DNA from: a virus
IMG/VR virus record: IMGVR_UViG_3300025093_000029
Location: 1-50,774 of that record
DNA: 50,774 nucleotides
Reading direction: 5' to 3' (one strand)
The translations under genes were made by a program, and so were the position numbers. Position 1 is the stretch's first letter; each line of letters opens with the position of its first letter. The notes under the pieces were generated by a model, which saw nothing but the letters and a program-made list of their open reading frames with translations, did not search any database and was not told the DNA's origin. Shown one piece after another: positions 1 to 7,198 of this stretch.

Positions 1-2
1 CT

Positions 3-167
3 ACTCACGAACCTATTTTTTTCACTAGAAATTCACCTTTTGGTGGTACTGGGTATGATTTACATATAAATGGTGAAAATAGTACAAACGCAAAAAGATA
101 TATAGGTAAAGGAATTGATACTATCACTCCTTGTTTAATACCCATGAAACACAATTTTTTAAATTAA
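3..167 (+). CDS. C-terminal end of an unidentified protein (start outside window)
   Basis: An open frame enters from the left edge and ends at TAA 165-167, giving the last 54 residues (ending MKHNFLN). The segment is rich in Gly, Asn and Thr (FGGTGYDLH, NGENSTNAKRY), which would fit the end of a beta-rich virion or secreted protein, but no family is recognised. A good promoter starts just downstream, so this is the last gene of its transcription unit. Confidence 0.55.
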   Translation, partial: THEPIFFTRNSPFGGTGYDLHINGENSTNAKRYIGKGIDTITPCLIPMKHNFLN

Positions 168-181
168 TTTTGTTTCGCGTA

Positions 182-212
182 TTGACAAACGATAAATTGT
201 TTACTATAATTG
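182..212 (+). promoter_or_regulatory. Bacteroidota-type promoter for the small membrane gene cluster
   Basis: TTG at 182-184 is followed after exactly 20 bp by TATAATTG at 205-212, close to the Bacteroidota housekeeping consensus TTG-N19/20-TAnnTTTG. It precedes the genes at 254, 415 and 605 and suggests they are read by unmodified host RNA polymerase. Confidence 0.6.
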
Positions 213-253
213 AAGAACGTTTTGAAAAAATAAAAAAATAAAAAATAGAAATT

Positions 254-418
254 ATGAAATTTTTAGAAAAATATTATCCAATACTGTTAGCTTTTATAAG
301 TTTTATATTCTCAGTATCATTATGGTTTTTAGGATTTAAACTAGAAGGGATTTTTGTTGGTATATGGGTACCATCAATTATTGGGTTAGCTAACTTTTTT
401 AATACAACCAAAAAATGA
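254..418 (+). CDS. Small membrane protein, 54 residues
   Basis: ATG 254 to TGA 416-418. The product is almost entirely hydrophobic, with two predicted membrane segments (about residues 7-28 and 33-50) and a short KK tail. The stop overlaps the next start (ATGA at 415-418), so the two genes are translationally coupled. With the next two genes it forms a cluster of three tiny membrane proteins behind the promoter at 182-212. Function unknown; small phage membrane proteins of this kind include holin-like and superinfection-exclusion proteins, but nothing here decides between them. Confidence 0.6.
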   Translation: MKFLEKYYPILLAFISFIFSVSLWFLGFKLEGIFVGIWVPSIIGLANFFNTTKK

Positions 419-597
419 TACAGTATATTATTTTTAGTGTTGGTTTAACTATCTTTGTTACGTATCTATATTTCTTAATGAGAATGATAAACATTACTCA
501 CAAACAACAAGAAAAAGAACACGGACCAAATGGTAACGCGACAACAAAAGAAATGGTAGAGAAGGTATTAAAGTCCTTGGAGAAATTAGAAAAATAG
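415..597 (+). CDS. Small membrane-anchored protein, 60 residues
   Basis: One N-terminal membrane segment (residues 3-22) is followed by a charged, probably helical cytoplasmic tail (EMVEKVLKSLEKLEK). It starts inside the stop codon of the preceding membrane gene (ATGA overlap) and ends 7 nt before the next. No family recognised; the N-in or N-out topology cannot be told with confidence. Confidence 0.6.
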   Translation: MIQYIIFSVGLTIFVTYLYFLMRMINITHKQQEKEHGPNGNATTKEMVEKVLKSLEKLEK

Positions 598-604
598 GGA
601 AAAG

Positions 605-817
605 ATGAGTGTTTTAATTTTTTTAATAGGGACTACTGTATTTTTATCTTATATTTTCTTTTTTTCATATTTTGAAAAAGAAGAAGAGAAGGAAATATAT
701 TTAAAAGACGATGATTATGTTGACTATGATGGTCATGGTAATTGGGGTAGAATTCCACCTAAAAAAGAGAAAAAGAAAAAAAAATTAAAAAAATTAAACA
801 AAATACTTGACAAGTAA
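605..817 (+). CDS. Small membrane-anchored protein with a lysine-rich tail
   Basis: 70 residues. An N-terminal membrane segment (residues 2-22) is followed by an acidic stretch (EKEEEKEIYLKDDDYVDYD) and then a strongly basic C-terminus built of lysines (KKEKKKKKLKKLNK). The reading frame ends just before the promoter of the vWA gene. The split acidic/basic tail could bind nucleic acid or a partner protein at the membrane; that is inference. No homologous family recognised. Confidence 0.55.
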   Translation: MSVLIFLIGTTVFLSYIFFFSYFEKEEEKEIYLKDDDYVDYDGHGNWGRIPPKKEKKKKKLKKLNKILDK

Positions 818-837
818 TAAAATGTTTATTATATTTG
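807..837 (+). promoter_or_regulatory. Bacteroidota-type promoter of the vWA/TROVE-like gene
   Basis: TTG 807-809, 20-bp spacer, TATATTTG 830-837: a full match to the Bacteroidota consensus. A TTG codon in frame with the next gene lies inside this element at 835, which argues that translation starts at ATG 859 instead. Confidence 0.7.
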
Positions 838-858
838 TATAATTCAAAATTCAGTAAT

Positions 859-2274
859 ATGTCAAATTTAATGGAAGCTTTACAAACAGAGAACACAACC
901 ACTACAAATGGGATGACTACTAATTCTTCTTCTTTGAATGAGTGTGTAAATCTGTTCTTCTCTATCGGAGCGATGAGAGGTAAGAATAAAAAAACTTTGA
1001 TTTCTTTATTCTCAAAGGCTTTTAATGAAGACCCAAGAACAGCAACAAGAATTCTTTTTTGGTCAAGGGACATTAGAGGTGGAGCTGGTGAGAGACAAAT
1101 ATTTAGAGACATCATCAGACACTTAGCTGAAAACTATCCACAAGTGGTTAAATCTAATCTTGATTTAATTCCAGAATATGGTAGATGGGATGATGTACAA
1201 GAATTATTCGGTACTGAACTAGAAGCAGATACTGTATCACTCCTTGTACAAGCTTTAATCGATGAAGATGGTTTAGCAGCTAAATGGATGCCAAGAAAGG
1301 GTATAGTCTTTAATAAAGTTCGAAAGGCTTTAAAAGTAACCCCAAAACAGTTGAGGAAATTAATTGTATCATTGTCTAATACGGTTGAACAAAAAATGTG
1401 TTCAAAAAAATGGGGTGAAATAGAATATTCTAAAACACCATCTTTGGCTATGACGAGATACATGAAGTCTTTTGGTCGTAATGACTATGAGAGGTTTTCT
1501 GAGTATATAGAATCTTTAAAAAAGGGTGAGGTAAAGGTAAACGCCGGAGCATTATACCCATATGATATTATTAAAAGCCTCAAACTAGGGGGTAATAAAG
1601 ATTTAGCCAATGAGCAGTGGAAAGCATTACCAAACTATATGGAGGGTTCTGAAGAATTGATTTTACCAATGGTAGATGTATCTGGTTCGATGCATTGTCC
1701 CGCTGGTAACAACCCAAACCTTAATTGTATGGAGGTAGCTATTTCTTTAGGTATGTATATCTCTGAAAGAAATGAAGGTGATTTTAAAGATATGTTTATG
1801 ACATTCTCTTCTGAACCTAAGATAGAAAAATTGTTAGGTCCCTTAAGTGACCGATACTCTCAACTGTCTAGAGCTGATTGGGGGATGTCTACTAATTTAG
1901 AATCAGCTTTTGGAACTCTTTTAAACCAAGCAATTAAATTTAATATCCCTCAGAACCAAATGCCGACTAAAATATTGATTTTATCGGATATGGAGTTTAA
2001 TCAAGCGGTTGGTGAATTTAACCCAACGGCTATGGGTATGATTGATACGATGTTTACCCAAGCGGGATATGTAAGACCTGGAATTATATTCTGGAATATA
2101 AACGCACGTGGTGGGAACTTTCCAGCCACTTGTAACGAGGATGGGACAGCACTTATTAGTGGTTTCTCACCCTCAATTATGAAATCAGTTATTTCTAATC
2201 CTAACAGTTTAACACCTGTGAATATTATGAAAGAAACTGTTGACTCAAAAAGATATGAGTCAGTAACAGTCTAG
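859..2274 (+). CDS. vWA-domain protein with TROVE/DUF2828-like N-terminal region
   Basis: 471 residues from ATG 859. The N-terminal two thirds is helical and carries the motif SRDIRGGAGERQIF typical of TROVE/DUF2828-type proteins (the Ro60 ring fold). The C-terminal third is a von Willebrand A domain with an intact MIDAS DVSGSM (Asp273, Ser275, Ser277) and a later LILSDMEF strand. Ro60-like proteins bind misfolded RNAs and Y RNAs; phages often carry homologues. The gene is followed by about 480 nt of highly structured non-coding sequence, which could be its RNA partner. Its own promoter lies immediately upstream. Family assignment is good at fold level, but RNA binding is inferred. Confidence 0.8.
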   Translation: MSNLMEALQTENTTTTNGMTTNSSSLNECVNLFFSIGAMRGKNKKTLISLFSKAFNEDPRTATRILFWSRDIRGGAGERQIFRDIIRHLAENYPQVVKSNLDLIPEYGRWDDVQELFGTELEADTVSLLVQALIDEDGLAAKWMPRKGIVFNKVRKALKVTPKQLRKLIVSLSNTVEQKMCSKKWGEIEYSKTPSLAMTRYMKSFGRNDYERFSEYIESLKKGEVKVNAGALYPYDIIKSLKLGGNKDLANEQWKALPNYMEGSEELILPMVDVSGSMHCPAGNNPNLNCMEVAISLGMYISERNEGDFKDMFMTFSSEPKIEKLLGPLSDRYSQLSRADWGMSTNLESAFGTLLNQAIKFNIPQNQMPTKILILSDMEFNQAVGEFNPTAMGMIDTMFTQAGYVRPGIIFWNINARGGNFPATCNEDGTALISGFSPSIMKSVISNPNSLTPVNIMKETVDSKRYESVTV

Positions 2275-2290
2275 AACCTAAAGGTGATGA

Positions 2291-2756
2291 AAGATACTCG
2301 GTATCTAGAATGTTAAGTTCTTTGAAATAAAAATATTGTGGTATTGAAGAATAATTGCAGCAAATTAATTTTCGATCTAAATATAGCTGAATAGAAAAGG
2401 CTTTGATAACCTTAAAGGTAGTGTTTCATATATAGCACTATCATATAAAAGAGTCAAACGATTCTGTTACCACAATTTTTTAGATATAAACGAATGGATT
2501 CTGCAACCTATAACTTTTAAAAATAGATAAGTAGAACAGAGGTTTTATCCCACCTTTACCCAAAAGTTATAAAGGGGGTGACCATGGGCAAGTTTAAACG
2601 TGAGATAATCTCACACTTGAGGTCATAAAACATACCCCTTGGTTTTGTCACAAGTAAAATAAAGACACTCAGTGGGGCTGAGTTACCAATATACCGTATG
2701 GACAGTCTATACGAAAAATAAATACTGAACACCATTCCGATATCAAAAAAATAAAA
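2291..2756 (+). ncRNA. Candidate large structured RNA downstream of the vWA/TROVE-like gene
   Basis: No gene-sized frame is present, but complementary pairs are dense: AGATAC-tcg-GTATCT (2291-2305); a long-range helix ATTGTGGTA (2335-2343) with TACCACAAT (2468-2476), extended by AGAAT/ATTCT; TATAACTTTT (2509-2518) with AAAAGTTATA (2562-2571); a nested hairpin 2579-2624 (TGACC/GGTCA, CAAGT/ACTTG, GTGAGA/TCTCAC); ACTCAG/CTGAGT near 2667-2683; and CGTAT/ATACG near 2695-2713. A GTTCTTTGAAAT leader-like string occurs at 2318-2329, similar to strings before the tRNA-like gene at 15249 and the tmRNA. A U-run terminator follows. It could be one RNA or two. It is not an obvious group I intron or RNase P RNA. 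Confidence 0.55.
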
Positions 2757-2782
2757 GAAGGGAGAGTAATTTCCCTTTTTTT
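2757..2782 (+). terminator. Intrinsic terminator after the structured RNA region
   Basis: AAGGGA, a 7-8 nt loop, TTCCCTT and a run of T. It closes the non-coding stretch before the next gene, supporting an RNA product ending here. Confidence 0.7.
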
Positions 2783-2839
2783 ATGCGTAAAGCTTTTTTT
2801 ATCATAAAAAAATAACTATAATTATTACAAATAAAAATT

Positions 2840-3625
2840 ATGAAGTACTTTTTTGATATAAAAGAAATAGATAAAAATTTAGCCATAGATTTTATACAAG
2901 AAAGACACTATTCAAAGGTGTTACCTAGATTAACCAAACACTGGTTAGGTTGTTTTTATGATGGTGAATTGGTTGGTGTATTAACTTTAGGTTGGGGAAC
3001 ACAACCACTACAAACCATTAAAAAATTATTTCCAAAACTAGTCTCCGAAGATTACTATGAAATTGGTAAAATGTGTATGGATGACAAAATGCCTAGAAAT
3101 TCAGAATCACAAATGATTTCTTCAGTTGTTAGATGGATTAAAAATAATTTACCAGAGAAGAAATTTTTATATACTTGGGCCGATGGAATAGTTGGTAAGG
3201 TGGGGTACGTTTATCAAGCTTCTAACTTTATGTATGGTGGTTTTATATGGACTGATATCTATATATCACCTTCTGGTGAAAAAATACACCCTAGGAGTTC
3301 AAAGTCACTATTAAAAGAAAATGCTGAATTCTTAGGAAAAGAAAAATTATTTTGGATGACTCCAGATTTTATGAAGGTTAAAGGTATAAAAAGAATAAGA
3401 GGTAAACAATTTAGGTACATAATTCCTCTAACCAAAACATCTAAAAAAATACTAAAAAAAGGTTCTACTGTTTCTTGGGGTATTGAGTACCCTAAAGAAA
3501 AAGATTTGCTTTGGAAAGAACAAGTAGCTAAGGGTAAATATGACGTTTTAAAAGAAAAACCTAAGATGGATTTAAGTGTTGTTGAAGTTAACGAAAAAAA
3601 TGTTAACGCACATAAGAATTCTTAA
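2840..3625 (+). CDS. Mom-like GNAT-fold protein, putative DNA modification
   Basis: 261 residues. Features shared with phage Mu Mom-type proteins: an N-terminal FIQERHYS segment, a GELVGVLTLGWG strand, an EIGKMCMDD strand, and a WADGIVGKVGYVYQASNF segment followed by YGGF. Mom proteins have an acyltransferase (GNAT) fold and modify adenine in phage DNA, protecting it from restriction. A second member of the family lies at 7199-7960. The C-terminal 60 residues are lysine-rich and not recognised. It could instead be another phage GNAT-type enzyme; the exact substrate is not shown by the sequence. It begins after the terminator at 2757-2782. Confidence 0.55.
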   Translation: MKYFFDIKEIDKNLAIDFIQERHYSKVLPRLTKHWLGCFYDGELVGVLTLGWGTQPLQTIKKLFPKLVSEDYYEIGKMCMDDKMPRNSESQMISSVVRWIKNNLPEKKFLYTWADGIVGKVGYVYQASNFMYGGFIWTDIYISPSGEKIHPRSSKSLLKENAEFLGKEKLFWMTPDFMKVKGIKRIRGKQFRYIIPLTKTSKKILKKGSTVSWGIEYPKEKDLLWKEQVAKGKYDVLKEKPKMDLSVVEVNEKNVNAHKNS

Positions 3626-3666
3626 TAATAAATTAATATTTATTTAATGAAATTATAGGTTTTAAT

Positions 3667-3843
3667 ATGACAAACATCGAAGAAATAGTTTACGAAGCTA
3701 ATAAAATGAATATAAGAGAAGAGTTGTTCAACAAAGTACAAGAGAACATTGTAAAAGAAGAATTCAAATATAACGACTTAAAAAAAATCTATGAAATATC
3801 ATTCAGTGAAGTTATAAATAGAGAAAAAATAAAGATGTCGTAA
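3667..3843 (+). CDS. Small helical hypothetical protein, 58 residues
   Basis: ATG 3667 to TAA 3841-3843. Entirely charged and helical in character (IEEIVYEANKMNIREELF), with no membrane segment or known motif. It follows the Mom-like gene by 41 nt and is closed by a strong terminator, so the two probably share a transcript. Short but supported by its position between gene and terminator. Confidence 0.5.
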   Translation: MTNIEEIVYEANKMNIREELFNKVQENIVKEEFKYNDLKKIYEISFSEVINREKIKMS

Positions 3844-3860
3844 AAACCAAAAACATTAAG

Positions 3861-3890
3861 AGGGGAGAGATTAGTCTCTCCTTTTTTTTT
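3861..3890 (+). terminator. Strong intrinsic terminator
   Basis: GGAGAGA-ttag-TCTCTCC followed by nine T residues. It separates the Mom-like unit from the secreted-protein cassette. Confidence 0.85.
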
Positions 3891-3907
3891 ACCCCTAATT
3901 TAAGTAT

Positions 3908-3931
3908 AAACACTTATAGGTTTAAGTGTTT
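3908..3931. repeat. Inverted repeat left of the secreted-protein cassette
   Basis: AAACACTTA (3908-3916) and TAAGTGTTT (3923-3931) form a 9-bp inverted repeat with a 6-nt spacer. A related repeat with the same AAGTG/CACTT core lies at 7044-7061 on the other side of the cassette. It may be an operator or a hairpin in the leader. Between here and the ATG at 4060 I see no clear promoter. Confidence 0.45.
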
Positions 3932-4059
3932 CTTTTTAACCCCATTCAAGTACATACCACCAATCTTATAAACCACGCCCCCTAAATTTTAGACTATACT
4001 AATGTATATGACTATCTATGTGTGTAAATAAAATAATTAACACATAAAAAAATCAAAAA

Positions 4060-5595
4060 ATGAAAACAAAACAAATTCACATAGCTTTATTATTAATAGC
4101 TTTATTTTTCTCCGCATACGTTAGCGGACAATCATCAATCTGGGCGACAGCGGATAACATCAACGATGTAAAATCTTCTGAAGAATTTTACCACTTTAAC
4201 GAGGAGTTTAATTTATCTATCACTAAACCACTCTCTAACTCACGACAATCACATTTACAACAAGTTTATGAGATTTCTTGTAACTGTGATGTTGTTGACC
4301 TATATGTGGCGATGCATAAAGTACCTGGGTTGTCTGGTATTGAATATGGACCAGTCTATGAAACTTTGGAAGAACCCGATGACTATTCCCTATTTCAAAA
4401 CTTTAATAACAACACAACATCTAGTTGGCATTTAGATTTGGTTTGGGCACAGGCAGCGTGGGATGTAACAAAGGGGATTGTACCAATCGCAATCTCAGAC
4501 CAAAACTATTGGGAAAATCATGAGGACTTAGTAGGTAAAGTACTACACTACGACAACACAAACACAGCTTCTCAAGGACATGGTACCGCGGTAGCAACTA
4601 TCGCAGCGGGTAACACTAATAACGGTGTGAGTGTAGCTAGTATAGGTTATAACACTCAACTAGGTTTATATAGAATGAATTACAATGAAGTGTTGGATGC
4701 AGCATACGCTGGGTACAAGGTTATTAATATGAGTTGGACCTCTGGTTGTAACTTTAATACCTATATCAATGACGCTCTACATGAAGTATATGGTTTGGGT
4801 ACGTTTTTAGTAGCATCTGCAGGAAATGGGAGTACTTGTGGTGGACCAACAGAATTGGTTTATCCAGCAGCTTTTGATGTGGTATTCTCAGTATCTTCAG
4901 TAGACCACAATGATTCACACGACAATCCAAACGGAGGTATACCACACCAATATAATTCATCTGTTGATTTAACCGCACCTGGTTACAACGTACCAATAAC
5001 TGCGGCACCAGGTTGGACTTTATTTGGGAGTGGTACTTCATACGCAGCACCGATGGTAGCGGGAACAGCAGGACTTATTATTTCAGCATTCCCTGGTATC
5101 ACACCAGCACAAATCAAATACATTCTACAATCAACCTCAACTAATATAGACGCACAGAACCCAAACTACATTGGTATGTTAGGAGCTGGAAGATTAAACG
5201 CGGGGTACGCAGTTAAAACAGCTTTAGCTTATTATTTATCTTCACAAAATTCTGGAGGATTAGTTAATCCTGATAAAGAAACTGTTGATGTTGGTTATGA
5301 AGTAATGGATGATGGTAACAATGGTCATGGTAATGACGAAGGTGGTTACGACCCTTCTAATCCTGGTAACAGCAACGGAAATAACGGAAATAACGGAAAC
5401 AACGGAAACAACGGAAATGGTAGACCTAACACTAATGATACTGATGGTGGATTAACAACAATAGGTGATAAATCAGCTAACACACAAAACGGTATATACG
5501 ATATGTCTGGTAGAAAAGTAAACTTAGATTGGGCACCTAATGGTATGTATCTAGTTGTTGAAGATGGTATGGTAGTTAGAAAAATTTGGAAATAA
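4060..5595 (+). CDS. Secreted subtilisin-family (S8) serine protease with T9SS sorting tail
   Basis: 511 residues. A signal peptide (LLLIALFFSAYVSG, cut near residue 23 before Gln) leads to a pro-region and an S8 domain. The triad is visible: Asp147 (AISDQ), His174 (GHGTAVATIAAG) and Ser327 (GTSYAAPMVAG); oxyanion-hole Asn256 (SAGNGS). After the catalytic domain comes a linker with an Asn-Asn-Gly repeat, then a C-terminal tail (IYDMSGRKV...MYLVVEDGMVVRKIWK) typical of type IX secretion sorting domains. Type IX secretion exists only in Bacteroidota, so the host would export and surface-anchor the enzyme. It is followed by a stand-alone T9SS tail gene. Role could be altering the infected cell surface or degrading exoproteins; unknown. 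Confidence 0.9.
   Translation: MKTKQIHIALLLIALFFSAYVSGQSSIWATADNINDVKSSEEFYHFNEEFNLSITKPLSNSRQSHLQQVYEISCNCDVVDLYVAMHKVPGLSGIEYGPVYETLEEPDDYSLFQNFNNNTTSSWHLDLVWAQAAWDVTKGIVPIAISDQNYWENHEDLVGKVLHYDNTNTASQGHGTAVATIAAGNTNNGVSVASIGYNTQLGLYRMNYNEVLDAAYAGYKVINMSWTSGCNFNTYINDALHEVYGLGTFLVASAGNGSTCGGPTELVYPAAFDVVFSVSSVDHNDSHDNPNGGIPHQYNSSVDLTAPGYNVPITAAPGWTLFGSGTSYAAPMVAGTAGLIISAFPGITPAQIKYILQSTSTNIDAQNPNYIGMLGAGRLNAGYAVKTALAYYLSSQNSGGLVNPDKETVDVGYEVMDDGNNGHGNDEGGYDPSNPGNSNGNNGNNGNNGNNGNGRPNTNDTDGGLTTIGDKSANTQNGIYDMSGRKVNLDWAPNGMYLVVEDGMVVRKIWK
5374..5421 (+). repeat. 9-bp tandem repeat coding an Asn-Gly linker
   Basis: About five tandem copies of AAYAACGGA encode an NNG-type flexible linker between the protease domain and the sorting tail. 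Such a repeat can change copy number by slippage, altering linker length without a frameshift. Confidence 0.8.
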
Positions 5596-5632
5596 ATCAA
5601 AGAATAATAAATTAAAAAAAAAACAAAAAAAA

Positions 5633-5998
5633 ATGAAAATTAAAAATTTACTTTTAGGATTAACACTTTTAATGAGTGGACAAGTATTAAGTCAAACTGA
5701 CGTTACAATAAAAGAACCTTTTAGAATAGACTATTATGGTGAGGTAACGAATGATTTCAGAGTAAGGATATACCCAAACCCTACATTACTAGGAAAAGTT
5801 AAAATGGAGTGGCCTGATTGGGCTGAGGTTAATAAAATTCAATTAAACAATACTACTACCAACCAAGTAAGGATTATTGAGGTAGAGAAAGGAATAAGAA
5901 AGATTACGGTTTCTGATTTGATTGAAGGTAGTTACTTAGTAAGATTCTTAGATGGAGATACTATATTGGGTATTAAAAAATTAAAAGTTATAGATTAA
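5633..5998 (+). CDS. Secreted protein consisting almost only of a T9SS C-terminal domain
   Basis: 121 residues. A signal peptide (LLLGLTLLMSGQVLS, then Q) is followed by about 100 residues that read as a complete type IX sorting domain: RIYPNPTLLGKVKMEW, a middle strand region, ITVSDLIEGSYLVRFL and a final KKLKVID. No other functional domain is attached. It lies 37 nt after the protease and probably shares its transcript. It might be a decoy that competes for the host T9SS, an anchor partner of the protease, or a remnant of a larger secreted protein. Confidence 0.7.
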   Translation: MKIKNLLLGLTLLMSGQVLSQTDVTIKEPFRIDYYGEVTNDFRVRIYPNPTLLGKVKMEWPDWAEVNKIQLNNTTTNQVRIIEVEKGIRKITVSDLIEGSYLVRFLDGDTILGIKKLKVID

Positions 5999-6040
5999 TA
6001 TGAAAACAAATCACAAGGTCAAAATAGATGATTTAAGGTT

Positions 6041-6076
6041 AGGAGGAGCACTGTTTGTGACAGTGCTCTTTCTCCT
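6041..6076. terminator. Bidirectional terminator between convergent secreted-protein genes
   Basis: GAGCACTGT (6046-6054) pairs with ACAGTGCTC (6060-6068), extended by AGGAG/CTCCT. It sits between convergent genes ending at 5998 and 6094. A 37-codon frame (ATG 6000 to TAG 6111-6113, with a hydrophobic GALFVTVLFLLQV stretch) runs through it and cannot be ruled out as a tiny membrane protein. Confidence 0.6.
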
Positions 6077-6093
6077 ACAAGTGACAAGGTTAA

Positions 6094-7005
6094 TTATTTT
6101 AAGTACATTCTAGCAGAAGTACCGTCTTCAAAGACCACAATTACAAGGCCAGTCGTAGATGATGGGTCTATCTCTTGTCCACTTAGTGAAACGTATCTTA
6201 GGATACGTTTTTCTTGTTTTCTATTGTCAATTACAATAGGTCCAAATATCTCTGATTCCCCATCAAAATCAAACTGAACCAAGCGGTAATAATTTATTAT
6301 TGGTTGTGGTGAATAATCTAGATAAGAATAATTAATTAATTCGGTTGAATATCCAGCTGCTGGTACTGTGGTAAGTATTCTCCAATCCACATTATCAGCA
6401 CTCCATTCTACGTTGAAGTAATCACTATTATATTCTGAAGCTGTCGACCATTTTATAAGGTTACTGTTTTCTTCTAATTCTACAGTAAAGGAAAGTAACT
6501 CAACTGGTAGAGGTGTATTAGCATCCGACAATTCAATTCTATCAACATGAGCGTATTTACCATTCAAGTTACCATTTGAACTGATAGTACTTAAATCAAA
6601 ACTGATAAGAGTGGATGTGGTAGGTATGGTAACAGTATATGTACCAGATAAACCAGAAATATCAAAACCACTCCAAGAAGAGGTTGCTCCATCATAGTAA
6701 TAGAAAGCAAACTGGTCGTTGTTTCTAAGACTAGAAGTGATAGTGAATTCTACGTTTACTTCTGACCATAGAGAAAAATCTAAAGGTTCAGATTCAAAAC
6801 TGTAATACTCTTCATCTAAATAATTACCCGATAAATTATAACACATTTCTCCGGCGTGTGAACCTGTGTTTACTTGTCCAGTAATTAATATGAATTTATC
6901 CCCAAGATTATTTATAGATGTCATCTCATCAATCCACGGAGATGTGGTTTGTGTAAAAATAGTAAAACATAATAGTGTTACTAGTGTAGTTAATAAAGTT
7001 TTCAT
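6094..7005 (-). CDS. Secreted adhesin-like protein with T9SS sorting region
   Basis: 303 residues on the minus strand. A signal peptide (LLTTLVTLLCFTIFTQ) leads to a beta-rich domain (aromatic and Thr/Ser rich, residues 25-160), then the flavobacterial linker-module signature LPVELLSFTVELEEN...WSTASEYNSDYF and YYRLVQFDFDGES. A short terminal sorting segment follows (RILRYVSLSGQEI...GLVIVVFEDGTSARMYLK). These are hallmarks of type IX-exported cell-surface or extracellular proteins. It is convergent with the stand-alone tail gene. The binding target of the N-terminal domain is unknown. Such genes are common in Flavobacteriia but unexpected in a phage. Confidence 0.75.
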   Translation of the reverse strand: MKTLLTTLVTLLCFTIFTQTTSPWIDEMTSINNLGDKFILITGQVNTGSHAGEMCYNLSGNYLDEEYYSFESEPLDFSLWSEVNVEFTITSSLRNNDQFAFYYYDGATSSWSGFDISGLSGTYTVTIPTTSTLISFDLSTISSNGNLNGKYAHVDRIELSDANTPLPVELLSFTVELEENSNLIKWSTASEYNSDYFNVEWSADNVDWRILTTVPAAGYSTELINYSYLDYSPQPIINYYRLVQFDFDGESEIFGPIVIDNRKQEKRILRYVSLSGQEIDPSSTTGLVIVVFEDGTSARMYLK

Positions 7006-7043
7006 AATTTTGGCCTTGTTTTTAATAAATTACTTATATAATA

Positions 7044-7061
7044 ATAAGTGTTTACACTTAT
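7044..7061. repeat. Inverted repeat right of the secreted-protein cassette
   Basis: ATAAGTG-ttta-CACTTAT, upstream of the minus-strand adhesin-like gene. It shares the AAGTGTTT/ACACTTATA core with the repeat at 3908-3931, so the cassette is bracketed by related sites. A regulator-binding site common to both flanks is possible. Confidence 0.4.
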
Positions 7062-7064
7062 AAA

Positions 7065-7086
7065 TATATAGTATTTTTACTATATA
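7065..7086. repeat. AT-only inverted repeat
   Basis: TATATAGTA-tttt-TACTATATA, nine paired bases with a 4-nt loop, in the 193-nt gap between divergent genes at 7005 and 7199. It may be an operator or a hairpin. Confidence 0.4.
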
Positions 7087-7150
7087 TTAAATAAAACTAA
7101 CAAAATGACCTTTAAATTTATTATTTATAGAGCTATAAATTATTATTTAT

Positions 7151-7181
7151 TTGTTTTTTTAAAAAAAAAATACTATATTTG
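7151..7181 (+). promoter_or_regulatory. Bacteroidota-type promoter of the second Mom-like gene
   Basis: TTG 7151-7153, exactly 20 bp, TATATTTG 7174-7181. The gene starts 17 nt further at ATG 7199. Confidence 0.7.
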
Positions 7182-7198
7182 TTTCAAATAATATTAAG

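Noticed and set aside
835-858. TTG 835 as start of the vWA gene
   Set aside because: The codon lies within the -7 promoter box 830-837, so it would not be on the mRNA; ATG 859 is preferred.
759-1115. Minus-strand reading frame of over 100 codons over the start of the vWA gene
   Set aside because: It covers the lysine-rich gene end, the promoter and the strongly supported vWA gene; the product has no domain.
5374-5421. Short tandem repeat considered as a CRISPR-like array
   Set aside because: The 9-bp units are contiguous, without spacers, and encode a protein linker. No CRISPR array was seen anywhere in the window.
4766-5600. Minus-strand frames inside the protease gene (4766-5050, 5346-5600)
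   Set aside because: They mirror the well-supported protease; the FPLFPLF pattern at 5346 is just the reverse of the Asn-Gly repeat.
6000-6113. 37-codon frame with a hydrophobic stretch between the convergent secreted-protein genes
   Set aside because: It overlaps the terminator hairpin and the end of the opposite gene; kept only as a note in the terminator entry.
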